Shown in pieces: positions 31,871 through 44,999 of a stretch of 64,000 bases of DNA; position 1 is the stretch's first letter, and every line of letters begins with the position of its first letter. This DNA is from Pyrus communis. Its lineage: Eukaryota; Streptophyta; Magnoliopsida; Rosales; Rosaceae. The notes beneath the pieces are model-generated. The model was not told the DNA's origin. It saw nothing but the letters and a program-made list of their open reading frames with translations, and did not search any database. A program made the position numbers and the translations under genes. The stretch is from contig NC_084819.1 of NCBI RefSeq assembly GCF_963583255.1, positions 1,247,501 to 1,311,500 on the forward strand. Direction: 5' to 3'.

Positions 31871-34800
31871 AACTAAAGGGCTGTGGTGACTCCTGTGGGA
31901 GCAATTAATTTGGATCTAAAAAGAACTTTGAAGGAGTTGAATGAAAAAGAGAGGCCTTAAATGATATGTGTAACAACTCCCAACCGTTTTCCTGCTGCTC
32001 GTTTGGAAAAAAAAAAGAAAAAAAAAAGAGGAATTTCAAAAGCCAAAAAAAAAAAAAAAAAAAAAAAAAAGTCTTTTGCTTTTTGTTTCTTTCAATTTAA
32101 ATTCGTTTGAAAATATTTTTAAAATAATTAAAAATATACCAGTTACAAGAAGTATTTCAAGTATTTTTTAAATTTAAAAGTATTTAAAAAAAAATACTTA
32201 CAATCATTTTAAAAATAGTTACAGACGAGCTTTGATAAATTTGAAAGTTTGGTGGAATTGAAGGCTTTTGGTTTGGGCGGTGCTTTGATGTGCATGCTTA
32301 AATTTTGCTCCCACATACAACCAAATCGATAAGGACATCATTTATTAGGCCTCCTTTGCAGATGGCTATGTTAAATGACGTGTGTATATATAAATACTAG
32401 TCTTCCTGCACAAGCTCATGCGCTTGCGGAAGACTCTTTTATAATTACGATGTTTTACACGCAATTTATACAATTTAAATATATTTATCTACGTAGATTT
32501 GAAAAGTGAATTAAACATTAAAAGAATGAATGTAACTTTAACATATATTTGATGGAAGCAAAATATCTTTGTACACAACATTTCTTGTGAAGACTTCTTT
32601 GCGACTGTGTAATTCTCCTTTCTTCACCAATATTTTTGTTGAAGACGACGATATTCCCCTTGATAAAGCCACGTACAATTGTCCATGACTGAATACGTGG
32701 TCTGGTGGATAAATACCCACATTTGGTAATGTTTGCCCTTATGATTTATTTATGGTTAGTGCAAAACTCAATTTCACAAGAAACTGTTTTCTCATCAGTT
32801 GAAATGGGAGTCCGGTGCTTTCTGTGGTTTTTAAAGAGATTATCGGAGCTAGTTTTGTACCATTGCAAAACTCCATCATTGGATCGAGATTTCTTAAAAG
32901 CATTATGGGGGCAACTTTTTTTAAAGTTAATTGATGAGGGGGCATGCCACCAAGTGAAATTGAATTCAAGAATTCTTGTTGATACAAATTTCTCACATCA
33001 TCCTTAACTGAATCGGAATAGTATAAGATGTGTTCAAACCTCAAAAATTTATCAATCAACATTTGATTGAGTTTGTCATCATCCTCATTTTTTGGAGTTA
33101 TAAGCGCGCTTTCCACCAAGTATTTTGCATCATTTACATGACATTCCAAATTGGGAAAAACTTGATTAACCAATTGGAAAATGGATTCTTCGCCATTCCA
33201 TGGTATGACTATAGATGATAGTAATTGCATCATGTCATCAATCACTGTTTCTTGTTCCCCATTACCAACATGAAGTAAGAATTCCGAAAAATCTTGATCG
33301 TTGATGGATCTCATGTTTTTCCTAAGACGAAGGATTTTCACATGTCCCCAAAATGAAGTATTAATAATACTTGCTTGCATTAATTCAGATCTTGTACCTT
33401 TTGGAACAATAGGAAGAATTTGTGGGAAATCTCATCCAAAAATCATAACCTTTCCTCCATATGGCAAGTCAACTCCTATTATATATGTGAATGTTCAATC
33501 AAGAGCCCCAAATGCAAATCGGTGTGTCATTTTTGCTTCATCCCAAATAACAGCTGATGTTCTTCTTATCAATTCTGCCAAATATGATTGGATACTAATA
33601 GAGCATGTGGAATATGCATTTGGACTGAGAGGAATTTTAAATCTTGAGTGTGTTGCCCTTCCTCTTGGCAATATTGTTGTTGCAATTCCATATTATGTTG
33701 TTGCCAATATAATATAACCATTGCTCCTTAAGGTTGCTAACAATGCACTATATAAGTATGTCTTTCCTGTCCTTCCAGGACCATCCACAAAAAATATGGC
33801 CTTGTCTCGATGTTGAATTGCAAATACAATCGAGTCATATGCCGCCATTTGATCTTCATTTAGATTATGCAGCGCATTAAGGTCTTTTTCAGAGATGTCA
33901 AGTGAAAGTTCATCCTGTATTATCCTTAGAAGTGTGTTGTTTCTAACACAATCTTGTGTTATTTGTGGTAGATCATAATTAGACAAAGACTGACTATGTT
34001 GTACTAATAACTCATTTAAGTCTCGCAAAAACTTGTTCAAGATGGAACTATTACTTATGGTACTTGAAACAGAATAATCTTCTACCATAAATGAATTAAA
34101 GTCATCCCACAATCTTCTTACTCCATATGGCTCACTGTAAATCAAGATGGTAACAAATAACGTTCGTAAAGCTGACGGCATACGAATGTTAGAGGCTTCA
34201 TGAAGACACTGTCTGATGTTATCATCATCTTCTAGCAAACCTCATTGTTGCACTGCTTTCTTAAATGTTGGTTGAACGATGTTAATGACTATTCTTAAAT
34301 TCTCAAATGATGTTGGTCCTTTAAGATGATTAAGAAGGATGCGCAAGTAGAATTTTTCACCCTCATTAAGAGAGAATGCATATATTCAGCTGACAACTTT
34401 TTGGTTATTGTTCATCTCACTCCAGATTTTATCTTTTTGACTCCATCTAACCTGTTCAGGGAACTCTCGGTATAAGTATTGTCGTGCTTTCGTACAAGTG
34501 GTATTCTTGGTAAAAACTCTGTCAACATAGTATTCGAGTTTGTGTCATCTGCCAAAATATCTGATACTCTTTGGTGAGGGTAAAAGTGAACAGTTTGTCC
34601 TTCGGGAAGATGAATTTGTAGTCGTTTGACTGATGGATAAAGTCGATTAGTTACAAATTTGAATATTCTCCATAAAGCTTCAGGTGCACAAACCCATCTT
34701 GCATTAACAAACTGCTTTATTTCATCTTGAATAGGTTCCGAATGAACTTCGAAAGCTACTATGTTGAGACCTTTGTAAACATATTTGTACAAATACTTAA

Positions 34801-36239
34801 CGCTTTTAATGCTGCAATAAATCTCAACATTAATATGATAATTATATCCGAGGAGCAGCCATGAGTTATACGGAATAACCCACCGATTGTCCACCATTAT
34901 ATGTGCATTATGATTTAATGGAACAAGATCATGATTGTCTCTTATACGATACATTGGATAAGAATCATTTCCTTGAACTGTAGTTGGTGCAAATGGCTTG
35001 GGATAATTTCGTTTACACTCCCACGTTTCATACAAGGTGATTATGAATTGTGCCTTCCACATGAACCATGTATCATATGCCTTAACACATCATTATACAG
35101 TTCAGGCGCTCTTTATTTGGAATTGGTATTTCAGCTCGTACCATATGGTCATAATCATCAGGATTATTAAGCTTATCATTTTCTTCTAACATGAGAAGCA
35201 TGTGGACATGAGGGAGACCAAGCTTTTGAAACTCAATGACATATACATATGCAAGAACTCTACCTAAAACACCTTTTTTTTTATTTTTTATAACATCATT
35301 CGTCAACTCTTCGAATTTTGCACGAAAAACCCTTGTAAGCAAATCTAGTCGATCTTGTGGTGCTTGGCTAGGTAGTAGCTCATCACTTATTTCTTCCCAA
35401 ACTGGATTACATGTCATTGTTAGGAAAATATTTGGTCTTCCATACTTTTAAACCAAAGTCATTGCATTTTGATACCTTTGATACATGTCACGGGGATCAC
35501 CACTAAAAGATGATGGTAATATAGTCCTACGACAACTGATATTTCCTTTATTTGTTTTGTTATAAATCATTAATAAGTTCGATTATATTTATTTTGTTAT
35601 AACTTATTAATAAGTATCATTTGATATGATAGAACATGAAAACGAAGTGCATATGTTATTGTATCAATTGATAAGTTTTATACCTGCATTATTTTGTCCT
35701 ACGATTAATGAGTCTTGTAGTCCTTGATAAAATTCAGATCAAATTGTGTGTTGATTATCACTCATCCATCTAAGCCCTTGTGATTCGATCTTTATGTAGT
35801 TATCAACTACATATTGCTGCAACAGGCAAGCACCACAAAGTAGAAGCGATTTGTCGCGTTCACAGATCTAAAATAATAAAAAAATTTGCTCAACATAATA
35901 TAATTTAAAAAACTAATATTATGTGTATAGAGATGAAGGTCTTCGGTTACCTGAAGAACATAAGAATAATAGTCACAACATGTCACTTTTTTGCAGTTGT
36001 TATTTCGAGTATTCACATCATATCCATATGTTCCATAAGGTAACAACAATGGATATTGTAAAGGGTTATAGTAGCCGACACAAACTTTGATATTCTTAAG
36101 TTGACCATCTATAGTTTGCACAATGATATCCCAACCTCTAATGTTTTCTTATCCTTCACCATTTACTATGATTGCAGTAACCTGAGATGTAGATGATAAA
36201 CAATATTGTTGTTGATTTGCAGGCTACTCCTTGATAATC

Positions 36240-36845
36240 TGTCACATCCCAGACCGGCTCCGTCGTAGCACGATATTGTCCACTTTAGGCTACACCCTCA
36301 CGATTTTGTTTATGGGAACTCAGACGAGAACTTCCTATTGGGTTACCTATCCTGGGATTGCTCTCGCCCGAGCTCGCTTAACTTCGGAGTTCCAATGGAA
36401 CCCGAAGCAGTAAGTTCCCAAAAGGCCTCGTGCTATAGGAGGTGGGCATGTACATATAAGACACATCACCCTCTCTCAGTTGGTCGATGTGGGATGTAAT
36501 AGAATGGTATCAGAGCCACTCTGCTGTTTGGTACGAGTGTGCCGATGAGGACGTCGGGCCCCTAAGGAGGGTGGATTACAACATCCCACATCGACCAACG
36601 GAGATGGGGTGATGTGCCTTATATGTACATGCCCACCTCCTATGGCACGAGGCCTTTTGGGAACTCACTGGCTTCGGGTTCCATTGAAACTCCGAAGTTA
36701 AGCGAGTTCGGGTGAAAGCAATCCCAGGATGGATGACTCACTAGAAAGTTCTCGTTTGAGTTCCCAGAAACAAAATCGTGAGGGCATGGTCAAGGCCCAA
36801 AGCGAATAATATCGTGCTACGGCTGAGCCGGTCTGGGATGTGACA
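36240..36845 (+). mobile_element. Cassandra TRIM with inverted LTRs, inside Helitron gene
   Basis: The right LTR (about 36575-36845) is in sense: it has ACATCCCACATCGACC, the 5S-derived core (AACTCCGAAGTTAAGCGAG, CAATCCCAGGATGGATGAC) and the end GGGATGTGACA. The left LTR (36240-36499) is the reverse complement of the same sequence, starting TGTCACATCCCAGACCGG. Between them lie a primer-binding site TGGTATCAGAGCC (36505-36517, initiator-Met tRNA type) and a purine-rich CCCTAAGGAGGG before the right LTR. Flanks show a near-perfect 5-bp duplication (TAATC/TAATA). Joining the flanks restores the Helitron reading frame across the site. Confidence 0.8.
36505..36517 (+). other. Cassandra primer-binding site
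   Basis: TGGTATCAGAGCC, complementary to the 3' end of initiator methionine tRNA as in most plant LTR elements. It lies 5 bp after the left LTR. Confidence 0.75.
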
Positions 36846-37543
36846 TAATAAATCTGCAATTTTGCAAATCTTGACATTGCGCTAGGTGGTCAAATGTTTG
36901 CACAAATGGATTATATTGATTCAAGATTTCTTGGATTTTTTGAACGACATCTCTGTTTAGTGCTTCACTTTCTCTCATCCAATTATCTATTTCATGAGTT
37001 GTGTCATATATATACATTTGTAGGAATCTCGGTCTACTATCTCCAACAGGCAAGAGACTTCCTATCTTATGATACATGGAACCTTGAGCATGAAATGTAT
37101 AAATACCCCGTCTTCTTGTTGCTAGGCTTTCATCAACATGAACTCCCATTGAAGTGAAGGCAAAAATGTGGTTGTAAGCTCGTATATTTTGTTGAAAATG
37201 TTTTCCCTCTGTAGATTGGTTGCAAAAAAGTTCAGTCATTTCAGGAGGGGATGGTATTGCTGGTAGGGCAATCTTTCCACGCAAGCACTAATGTATGCAT
37301 TAATGTATAATATCTGAGATCCTATTTGTTTTTTATTGACTGATGCTTCAACATCATCCACCTAATTCATATCACACATCCATAGATACCTGAGAACACT
37401 TATTCTCACCACCATTGCGTTGTTACTTTAGTATGTTTTTTCACTGAGAAGAAAAGGAAAGAGCATCACGAAAAAAACTAACAATTTCAACTCTAAAACG
37501 TCACCTTATTCCTATAACCCACCTCAATCAACAACAAAAGAAG

Positions 37544-37858
37544 AAAAATAATTGATCCCTTCAAAGATGCTTTCATAAACTAAAAGATGTCCTACCCATC
37601 CAAACGAAAGGGGGATGTTATTTTCAGTCCCATGTGATATCAGGACAATGGAAAAATAATTGATCCCTTCAAAGACGCTTTCATAAACTAAAAGATGTCC
37701 TACCCATCCAAACGAAGGGGGGATGTTATTTTCAGTCCCATGTGATATCGGGACAATGGAAAAATAATTGATCCCTTCAAAGATGCTTTCATAAACTAAA
37801 AGATGTCCTACCCATCCAAACAAAAGGGGGATGTTATTTTCAGTCCCATGTGATAAGC
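37544..37858 (-). repeat. Three 108-bp tandem repeats (copy 2)
   Basis: Same three-unit array as 13235-13550, again open in the minus frame, with a few substitutions (for example PISHG to LISHG). Confidence 0.9.
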
Positions 37859-37953
37859 ATGTTTACAATCATACAGGTCAGATTTCTTTTTTAAAATAAT
37901 CATTTCAATATGCCTTTGCTCAAGGAGAGACAATTACAAAGAGAGAATAATAC

Positions 37954-38131
37954 CTGTTTTTTATTAAGACGGTAGCAAAATTCGTTATAGAGTCGTCCTC
38001 CAAGCTTTTCATCTTTTATATCAACAAACACCAAAACTGGGCAGCTTGGTATATCAACAGACGGTTTACCATCCAAATCATGTTTAAGCAATTCATCAGC
38101 TTTATACATCTCCTTCAAGAGATGTTTGGAC
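37954..38131 (-). pseudogene. Captured exon, diacylglycerol kinase-like (copy 2)
   Basis: Counterpart of 13645-13822 with intact splice-site dinucleotides and the same SCPVLVFV...LGG segment. It differs in YKAD for YIAD. The family assignment is tentative, for the same reasons. Confidence 0.4.
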
Positions 38132-39362
38132 CTACAATCTGATCCGCAGTATTCTTATTGCATGTAAAACTAATTTTGGGGAACCAAATCTTAGCAAACC
38201 AAACAAAACAAAACCCCAAATCAATTAAAATAAAAAAATAAAAAAATTAGGCCAAAAGAACCCCACACCTAACAAAACCCCAGATTCGCTGAAAAAGAGA
38301 TTTATCTTATTTTAGCAAAATGAATTCCAACTGGCCACAAACCAAAGCCTTGACCAAAATGAATTGCACTTAAGTGTCAACCAAATTTGCAAACATTTAA
38401 AAGTTCTTCGATTTTCACACGCCAAAACAACATATCAAATTAAAAAACCCAATGCAATGTTAGTGAAATAAACTCGCACGGTATTTTAAGCGGTAAAACA
38501 ATCACCTTACAAATGAATAGGCATATCTGATTCTTCCAAATCCTTTCACCTCCATCCGAGAATACGTCCCCTGTGTCACCACAAAAACATGTAAAAAATC
38601 CAAGAAAATCAAATGCTATAAACACCAAATTCCAAACAATGATTGTATGCATATCCGAGCCACAGGGAACCAAATTTAAAGAATTATTTGGAGATGAAAA
38701 GCCTAATGTAAACCCTAATAAAGTTCATAAATTTTATAATAATCCTCCGATGCGGGACAACATGAAGACCCTATTGTCGAGTTGTGTTTGTATTCCGTTC
38801 CAAGGACTGCGTAACTAACAAATCAGGGCTCAAAAATTGAGATTTATCTTTCAGAGGAAGAGAGAGAGAGTGTTACAGTGACAATGGCAGTGAGAGCTAA
38901 GAAATAGGAATCCATGACTCTTCCCATGGAAATTGTTCTGGATTGTTGCTCTTGAATAAAAAACTCTCTGCCTTGCTTGCAGCTGCTGAGTTATCAAAAG
39001 TGGAAAGGAAGCCCTCCGAAAATTCAATACAACAGGAAAATTTTATTTGCTGCAGTTTAACACCATCAGATTCCAAGTAAATCATACTATTTTAACAATT
39101 CTAAAGTTTAACGTCATGTGGATTTGGCAAACTAATTCTGCGCAAAAATAATATTTTGAGGATTCATAAGAATGCGGGATTGAAAGAAGAGTGCAGTGTC
39201 TTGAAATAAAAGTAACTGCAAAGGAAATTAACAGTTTGCATCATTGAATCGAACTAAAAACATAGTAATGCCATTAAATCTCTCCTCTTAGAATTACATA
39301 TCAATGTTTATATGGTTTGCTGTAAATAGTAGAATTCAACGAAATACTTTCAATAAGAAGAA

Positions 39363-39491
39363 CTGAAGGCAGTGGCCAGTTTGCCATTGCAAACACTTCC
39401 AGTCGGCTGATGGTTCACAAAGTCCCTTCCATAAGGAGGGTAATCAACCTTTCGGTGTCTGCCAACCACTGCCTTACATCCAAAGCCCCCA
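39363..39491 (-). pseudogene. Captured exon, GDSL esterase/lipase-like (copy 2)
   Basis: Counterpart of 15060-15189: YGRDFVNHQPTG and CNGKLAT are kept, and the acceptor GCTGCAG is intact. The catalytic GDS block is absent. Confidence 0.6.
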
Positions 39492-42400
39492 TCTGCAGCA
39501 ACCTAAACCAACCAAAATCCTAAATCCTAAAATTCCCAAACACAATAAATCCATTAGCAATTCTGAGACTTTCAAATATAAGCAGATGGACCAACACAGA
39601 GAGAAAAGACTTAAATTTACAGCAAGATGAAAGCTTTTTCAAATTTGAGGGTCAAATCTAATGAAATTTAGCAAAATGACCAAACAGATATGGAATCTTT
39701 TGCATCCCTGGGAATTCTGGATTAGGGTCATACGGAGATGAAGATATAAGCAATGTCTATAGGGATTTTAATTTGGTAATTGTTCTTTTATTCTTGAAGA
39801 CATGCTAGAGTAAAAGTTTCAAAGACTAATTCTAAAGTTTTCTCAAATAAATAAGTGTAGGCTGAATGGTTCATTGCTATTGAGAAAAGAAAACACCTTG
39901 ACAAAGTGGAAGCAATCTTATCGTGTGTGTTAAGCTTTTTTGATTATTGGAAACCCATGATATACAATCATGAGCTCTACGTAAAGAAACATTGGAATTG
40001 TCGTGAGAAAAAATCAATTACCAACCACATGACCACAATTTAAGCCTCGCCTTGCTTGCTAATTGTGGGGTTTTAAAGCTAGAAGCCCATTAAACATTGA
40101 CAGACACCAGACTCCCCAATGATGCAAATTTCTATTGCATATCTGACCAAAACAACCTTCACACAGAATGTCCACTTAGAAGCCTACTCCCTACAACCAA
40201 TTTTAAAACATGCATAGAAATTTTGCATGTTTGATTTCTGAACAATCAGTATCTAAGCTAGTAGAACTTTGGAAATGCTTCACAAAAGAAAACGTATAGG
40301 GTGGACTAATATATATATATGTGTGTGTGTGTGCATGCGTGTGTTTGTCCAACTGTCCATAAATTCCTTGCCAAATCAACCTTGACCCATTCGAATCTAT
40401 AAATTTGAATTTGTTTAAATTCCCATGGCTACACTTCTTCACAAACACTTATCAGCTGCTAATAATTAAACTGACCAGCTATGATTACTGTGCTGAGCTA
40501 TAGGATACAAAATGTGTGATATAATTCTGTTTGTTTAGTAAAACTATTACACAGCTAATTTTTCTCTCGCCTCTCTTTTCCTTTCAATAATGATTGATAC
40601 AAAACAGCCATTCTTCATTGGGAATCAAGGATTGCAACATTAATATTACCAATGATCAACAATGTAAATTGACCCAAATAAAAGGATAGTCCACATTAAA
40701 ATATGTTAAGACTTAAAACATTCTTCTACATCCACCAAAAATCTTCACTTTTTAAATCCTCTAAAAATTATATCGTGGTCAAATACATTTGAATTTTCAT
40801 AAGCTTTATGCTGTTAAAAGTTTAAAATCAGATAATAAAACATAAGTAAGCAGAGGATAGGAAGTCAATGAAACCTGCAATGTTAAATCCCGAGTCGGCA
40901 GCACGTTTCCTGCAATGGTTCACATGGCTACCTCAAAACAGGTTGACAATTAAGCTTCATTATGAATGGAAAGATTAATAGATGACAATTAAGAAGGATC
41001 AAGAGAAACAAAAAAGCCAATGAACTGATGAAAGAGCAAAAAAGAGAAACAAAAAACCTCAACTAAGCAATTAAATGGAGTATTACTTGATAGAGCTGGA
41101 AAAGTACCCAGGTCCTCAGAGAGAGGATCAAGAGTGACTGATGAGAGTGCAGAGAAACGAATGATTGAGAAATTCAAGCTCTGAGCTCAAAGTTGGGGCT
41201 TCCACTTTCCAACTGGGGAAGAAATAACAGACGAAACACAGAGAGCCAATCCACCTAAAATATTAATCAAATGGGTTTTCTTCTAATTCAAAATTTGGAC
41301 CACCCAAATTCCGATGAAGCAATAACCATTCAAAATTCCAACAGATTGAAGCCCTCACAGACTACAGACCATCAATACCCACCAGTAAAAATTTTGAAAA
41401 CAGTAATAATGAAGGAAAAAGAAATTAAAGATGCGAGCCATTCTCTAAATCTCAGACACCAATCCAAATTACCAGTAATTTGCACACCAATCTCAGACAC
41501 CGGAATGTTGGCTGCAGCTAAATAAACAACACATTAGGACCAAGCAACTTTCTGTTTTGAGCCACACACACACACACACACAAAATATGATACAAAACTG
41601 TAAAAAAAGCAGCAAAAGGCATTCTCAAAATACACAAAAATATAAGATCAGATGAATCCCTATGTATTCGAGTTTCAGATCACAAAAAAATTTACATTCT
41701 TCAATAAAAAAAAACCCAAAGAAAAAGGCTGAAATTATATACCTCAAGCACAAACAGCTTAGAAGCCTACACACAATACAAACAACAACAACAACAACAA
41801 AGCCTTTTCTCATCAAGTGGGGTCGGCTATATGAATTCTAGAATGCTATTGCGCTCCCCAGAAAATGAAAACCACCGTTTCTTGAAAATACAAAGAGAAC
41901 CAAATCATACACCCACACTCAGAATTCCAACATAAAAACAAAACCCCAAATTATTTTTTTTACGCAATGACTCATTTATTTATAAATTCAAGAAGCAGTA
42001 AAATCCAAACAACTCTTTCGTTTATGAACAACCCAACTTCTGTAGAACAGATGTGAATACCTGCATAAACATTCGACGCGTAACCCATTGCTCAATCCTT
42101 CGAGTAAAAGTTAAACAAATGCCAATATAGTAGTTTGAGGGAGGCGCATTGCTACAGACGAAGTTGAAGGAAAATAGAAGCTCTGCAGATAGCAGGCTGG
42201 GATCCACAACTATTCAAAAATTGAAGATCCCAGTAGCAGGACAGTGAAGAAATCCCCGGGAGAGTGCAGAAACACAAAATCAAAGCTCTAGCCAGCTGGG
42301 ACCGAGAACCATTCAAAATTGAAGATCCCGAAGCAGGGCAGTAGGGAAGCACAAAAATCCCAGGGGCCAAGGGAGTGCAGAAGAACAAAACCAATGAAGC

Positions 42401-43925
42401 AGACGACACCTCAACACAAAAAGCAAAGAAAAAAGTAGAGAGTTTTAGTGGCAAGGGTAGAAATTTCATTTAATATTGGCATGAACATGATAATCCAAGC
42501 AAAACAACTGAGGAAGTCTTTTTACCTAGCCGCAGCATGAGCAATGTCAAATCCACCCATAGGTCAAAACCCTATACTTAATTTTCATATAAAAAAATCC
42601 AAATAGAAAATCAAGACAAATCATAGTTGTCGGATTCGGTGAAATGGTGTCTGAATCCCGTATGGGTACGTACGTACCAGTACTTTTTGGATTCGGTGGT
42701 CAGTTCGGTGGTTCATCCAATAATCTCTAATAATTTTTAATCAGAAAACAGAAAAGAAAAAACACCTGTAATTTTTGGGAAGAGAGGATGGAAACAACTG
42801 GAATTTTGGGAAGCTCTGTGCTTCTGGTTTTCATCAGGTAGCTTTTACCCCCTTTAGATTTTAAATTCTAAACCTACCCTAGCTTGCTCCAACCCTTAGG
42901 GTAAATATGAGTTTTAACCCAAAACTCATTTCTGGGGAAAATTTAGGCTAGGATTCCCCCTGAGTTAGTAGGGCTGGCCCACCATATATATGTATTGTTT
43001 TTAGTTTTTCCAACAATTAAGATCTAATATGATCAAATCCAACGGTAAAAAAAATAGATTTAACGCTCCAAATTTAGATCCAACGGCTAAAGTAATTAAA
43101 AATAATTGTTTTTTCATATTCTTTCATAGTGTCTGACGAGTTTCATGGTATCAATTTAGTGATTTTTCAATATTTATTGGAATCTAAATATTTTTAGGTT
43201 AAAATGTTCATAAAATTAAATTAGAATAGTCTACAAAATTTTAATTTTTAAAAAATTACTTTAAGAATCTTAAATTCATTTTTTAATAATTTCAGACTAA
43301 TAATTTAAACCAGAAGAGTTGGAGCACAAAACATGTTTCTGGATTAAACCCTAAATTTTTTGGGTTAAAAATTTAAACACGTCGGTTCTTGCACTAATGC
43401 TAGCCAGAAAACAGCGCATTAAGTACGTAGTCCTTGGACAATATCTTATTTCATAGAAATATTTCATATTCCTGACAATACCTATGTGTTAAAATTAGTA
43501 GGCTTTATTTGTCCTATTGTGTGTATCGTAATAGATAAAAGGGAATTTTGTCCTTTCACAACCTATATTTTTAGGCTAATATGTAAAGAGTCTGTTGATT
43601 TATTTGATGCATACATGGTTATTTGATACATTTAAAAAATAAAATAATTTATGATTCAAATGATTTTTTATCGGGATAATATTTAAAGAAAGATTAAAAA
43701 ATTGAACGGTTCTAATTATAAATTTTCTACGGTGAAAATACGTATTTGCAAGTAGTCATGAATAGCTCATCCCCAAAGAGGGGAATGCAAGAGTATTATT
43801 CTTTATTTATTTCATTGAAATTATTACAAATTCATGACAATACTAAGTGTCAAAATTCATAAAGTTTATTTCTCCTATAGTACGATATAAAGGGATATTA
43901 CATAATATCCTTTCTAGTTCTATTT

Positions 43926-44918
43926 TTAGGCTGATGGACAGAATGTAATAACGTAGTTTGGTCCACCGCTGCATGTAAAGGTGCTGTTGACATCATCATA
44001 AGCGTAGCTATAAGCCTGAGGGCATTGGTCCTCAAAGATCTGAGAGTAGTTTGTGGGTGGACATGTAGCTGGTGTGTCATTAGGAGGAGTGCAGCAGTAT
44101 TGTGGTTGATTAAATTGTGTACACGCACTCTTGCATGCAATTACGCTCCCATCGGACCCCTTCACTTGCAGCTCAGCTGGGCAAGCAGCATTGACGTTGG
44201 CGGGGCAGGAAGAGGTCTGGCAGTCGCCTGTGCCGCCTTGTGGGGCAACAGACACGGGCAAGTTGAAGCCATCAACAAGACTTACGTCGTAGAAATCTTG
44301 GCCTCCGTTTGGGACAATATTTATTTCGACTAGGCTTGCTGGTGGAACTGCTCCGTTACCGTTGCATGCCACTTGGCCAGAGTTACATTCTGCTGTGGCA
44401 CAACTGAACTTTCCTGAGGCGTCAGTGGAGCATCCGGTTCGGCCCCAGAAGCGGCCTTTCCATGGGACTGGAGTGGTCAAGGAACTGCTAGCGCCGGATG
44501 CTAACTCGAACCCTGTGGAGGATAGTTGTGGTTGTTGATCGGAGGTTAGGGACCCTGGCCATACGGTATAGGTGCAACGGTTGGTGAAGGTGATCGTAGC
44601 TGCATGTGCACCTACATGCCAATTATAAACGAATAATCAAATAACCATTATGTTAACAAAAAAATATCTCTATATCTCTATATATGTGTCAATGATACTG
44701 TTACAAACTATCGATCAATTTGAACACAAATTAATAACGTTCAAACACAAAATTTCATGTCTGACAGTTTAACGATCGATATAACATTTTTCATGAATCA
44801 TGACACGTACCAGATCACATTCAAATAACTGCAAACAAAAAGAACAGAACAAGTCAATTTGTTTACCTGCGAAGAAGATGGCTAAGGTGAGACTGAAGAT
44901 TACTTGGTTGTTCATCAT
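43926..44918 (-). CDS. Thaumatin-like protein (PR-5), copy 2
   Basis: Two exons: 44867-44918 and 43926-44611, same intron position and phase as copy 1 (intron one base longer), 245 aa. Signal peptide, thaumatin signature, 16 cysteines and C-terminus are all intact. It differs from copy 1 at two positions in the mature protein (QVACNG for QVTCNG, IFEDQ for IFENQ). Upstream sequence including the TATA box is also duplicated, so both copies should be expressed alike unless the different flanking insertions matter. If this region represents two haplotypes, these are alleles rather than paralogues. Confidence 0.95.
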
Positions 44919-44999
44919 GATTAAGCAATCAGTTCTTCAATTTGCTGCCAAATTAATTTGGTGATGAAATGATGAAGTTGGGAACCGATGGGCCTTTGG

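Larger units (their letters stand above)
29198..32101 (+). repeat. Duplication block A, copy 2
   Basis: Direct repeat of 7786-10762. It has one rather than two of the 175-bp AT-bearing units, longer (AT)n at 29477-29528 and 30713-30748, and a fuller family 2 MITE. Confidence 0.95.
32397..37281 (-). mobile_element. Decayed autonomous Helitron, 5'-truncated
   Basis: Minus-strand element whose 3' end is CTAG at 32397-32400, followed by T. It is preceded by a hairpin with a perfect outer stem (AGTCTTCC/GGAAGACT) and an inner CAAGC/GCTTG stem at 32400-32436. It encodes Rep/helicase (next entry). The 5' part is missing: at 37281 the coding sequence stops abruptly and block B sequence begins. A Cassandra element (36240-36845) is nested inside. 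It is present only in copy 2. Confidence 0.85.
32538..37281 (-). pseudogene. Helitron Rep/Pif1-like helicase pseudogene
   Basis: Read leftwards, the fragments are in order. First comes the Helitron-like N-terminal region (GKIALPAIPSPPE; 36846-37281), then the segment with YNPLQYPLLLPYGTYGYD (35807-36121). The HUH nuclease motif GLPHVHMLL follows (H-x-H at 35202-35210), then the tyrosine motif KYLYKYVYKG (about 34770-34800). The helicase has Walker A GPGRTGKTYLY (near 33765-33800), then DEAP/DEAK-like and late helicase motifs, with C-terminal FSHGQLYVALSRG (32640-32690). Rep nicks and joins single strands, and the helicase drives rolling-circle transposition in the nucleus. Several stops and frameshifts (near 36220, 35450, 35730, 33420-33500, 34240-34400) and the nested insertion make it non-functional. 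One short intron near 35460-35690 appears retained. Confidence 0.9.
37282..42841 (+). repeat. Duplication block B, copy 2
   Basis: Direct repeat of 12974-18564. It keeps the 108-bp repeats, both captured exons and the 95-105-bp repeat. It joins directly to block C at 42838-42841. Confidence 0.95.

Noticed and set aside
33301..33717. 138-codon plus-strand ORF
   Set aside because: It is antisense to the Helitron helicase, whose conserved motifs are on the minus strand.
37515..37823. 99-aa ORF made of GWVGHLLVYES repeats as a gene
   Set aside because: Openness is explained by a 108-bp repeat unit; no start context, domain or splice partner is evident. Kept only as a repeat and a finding.
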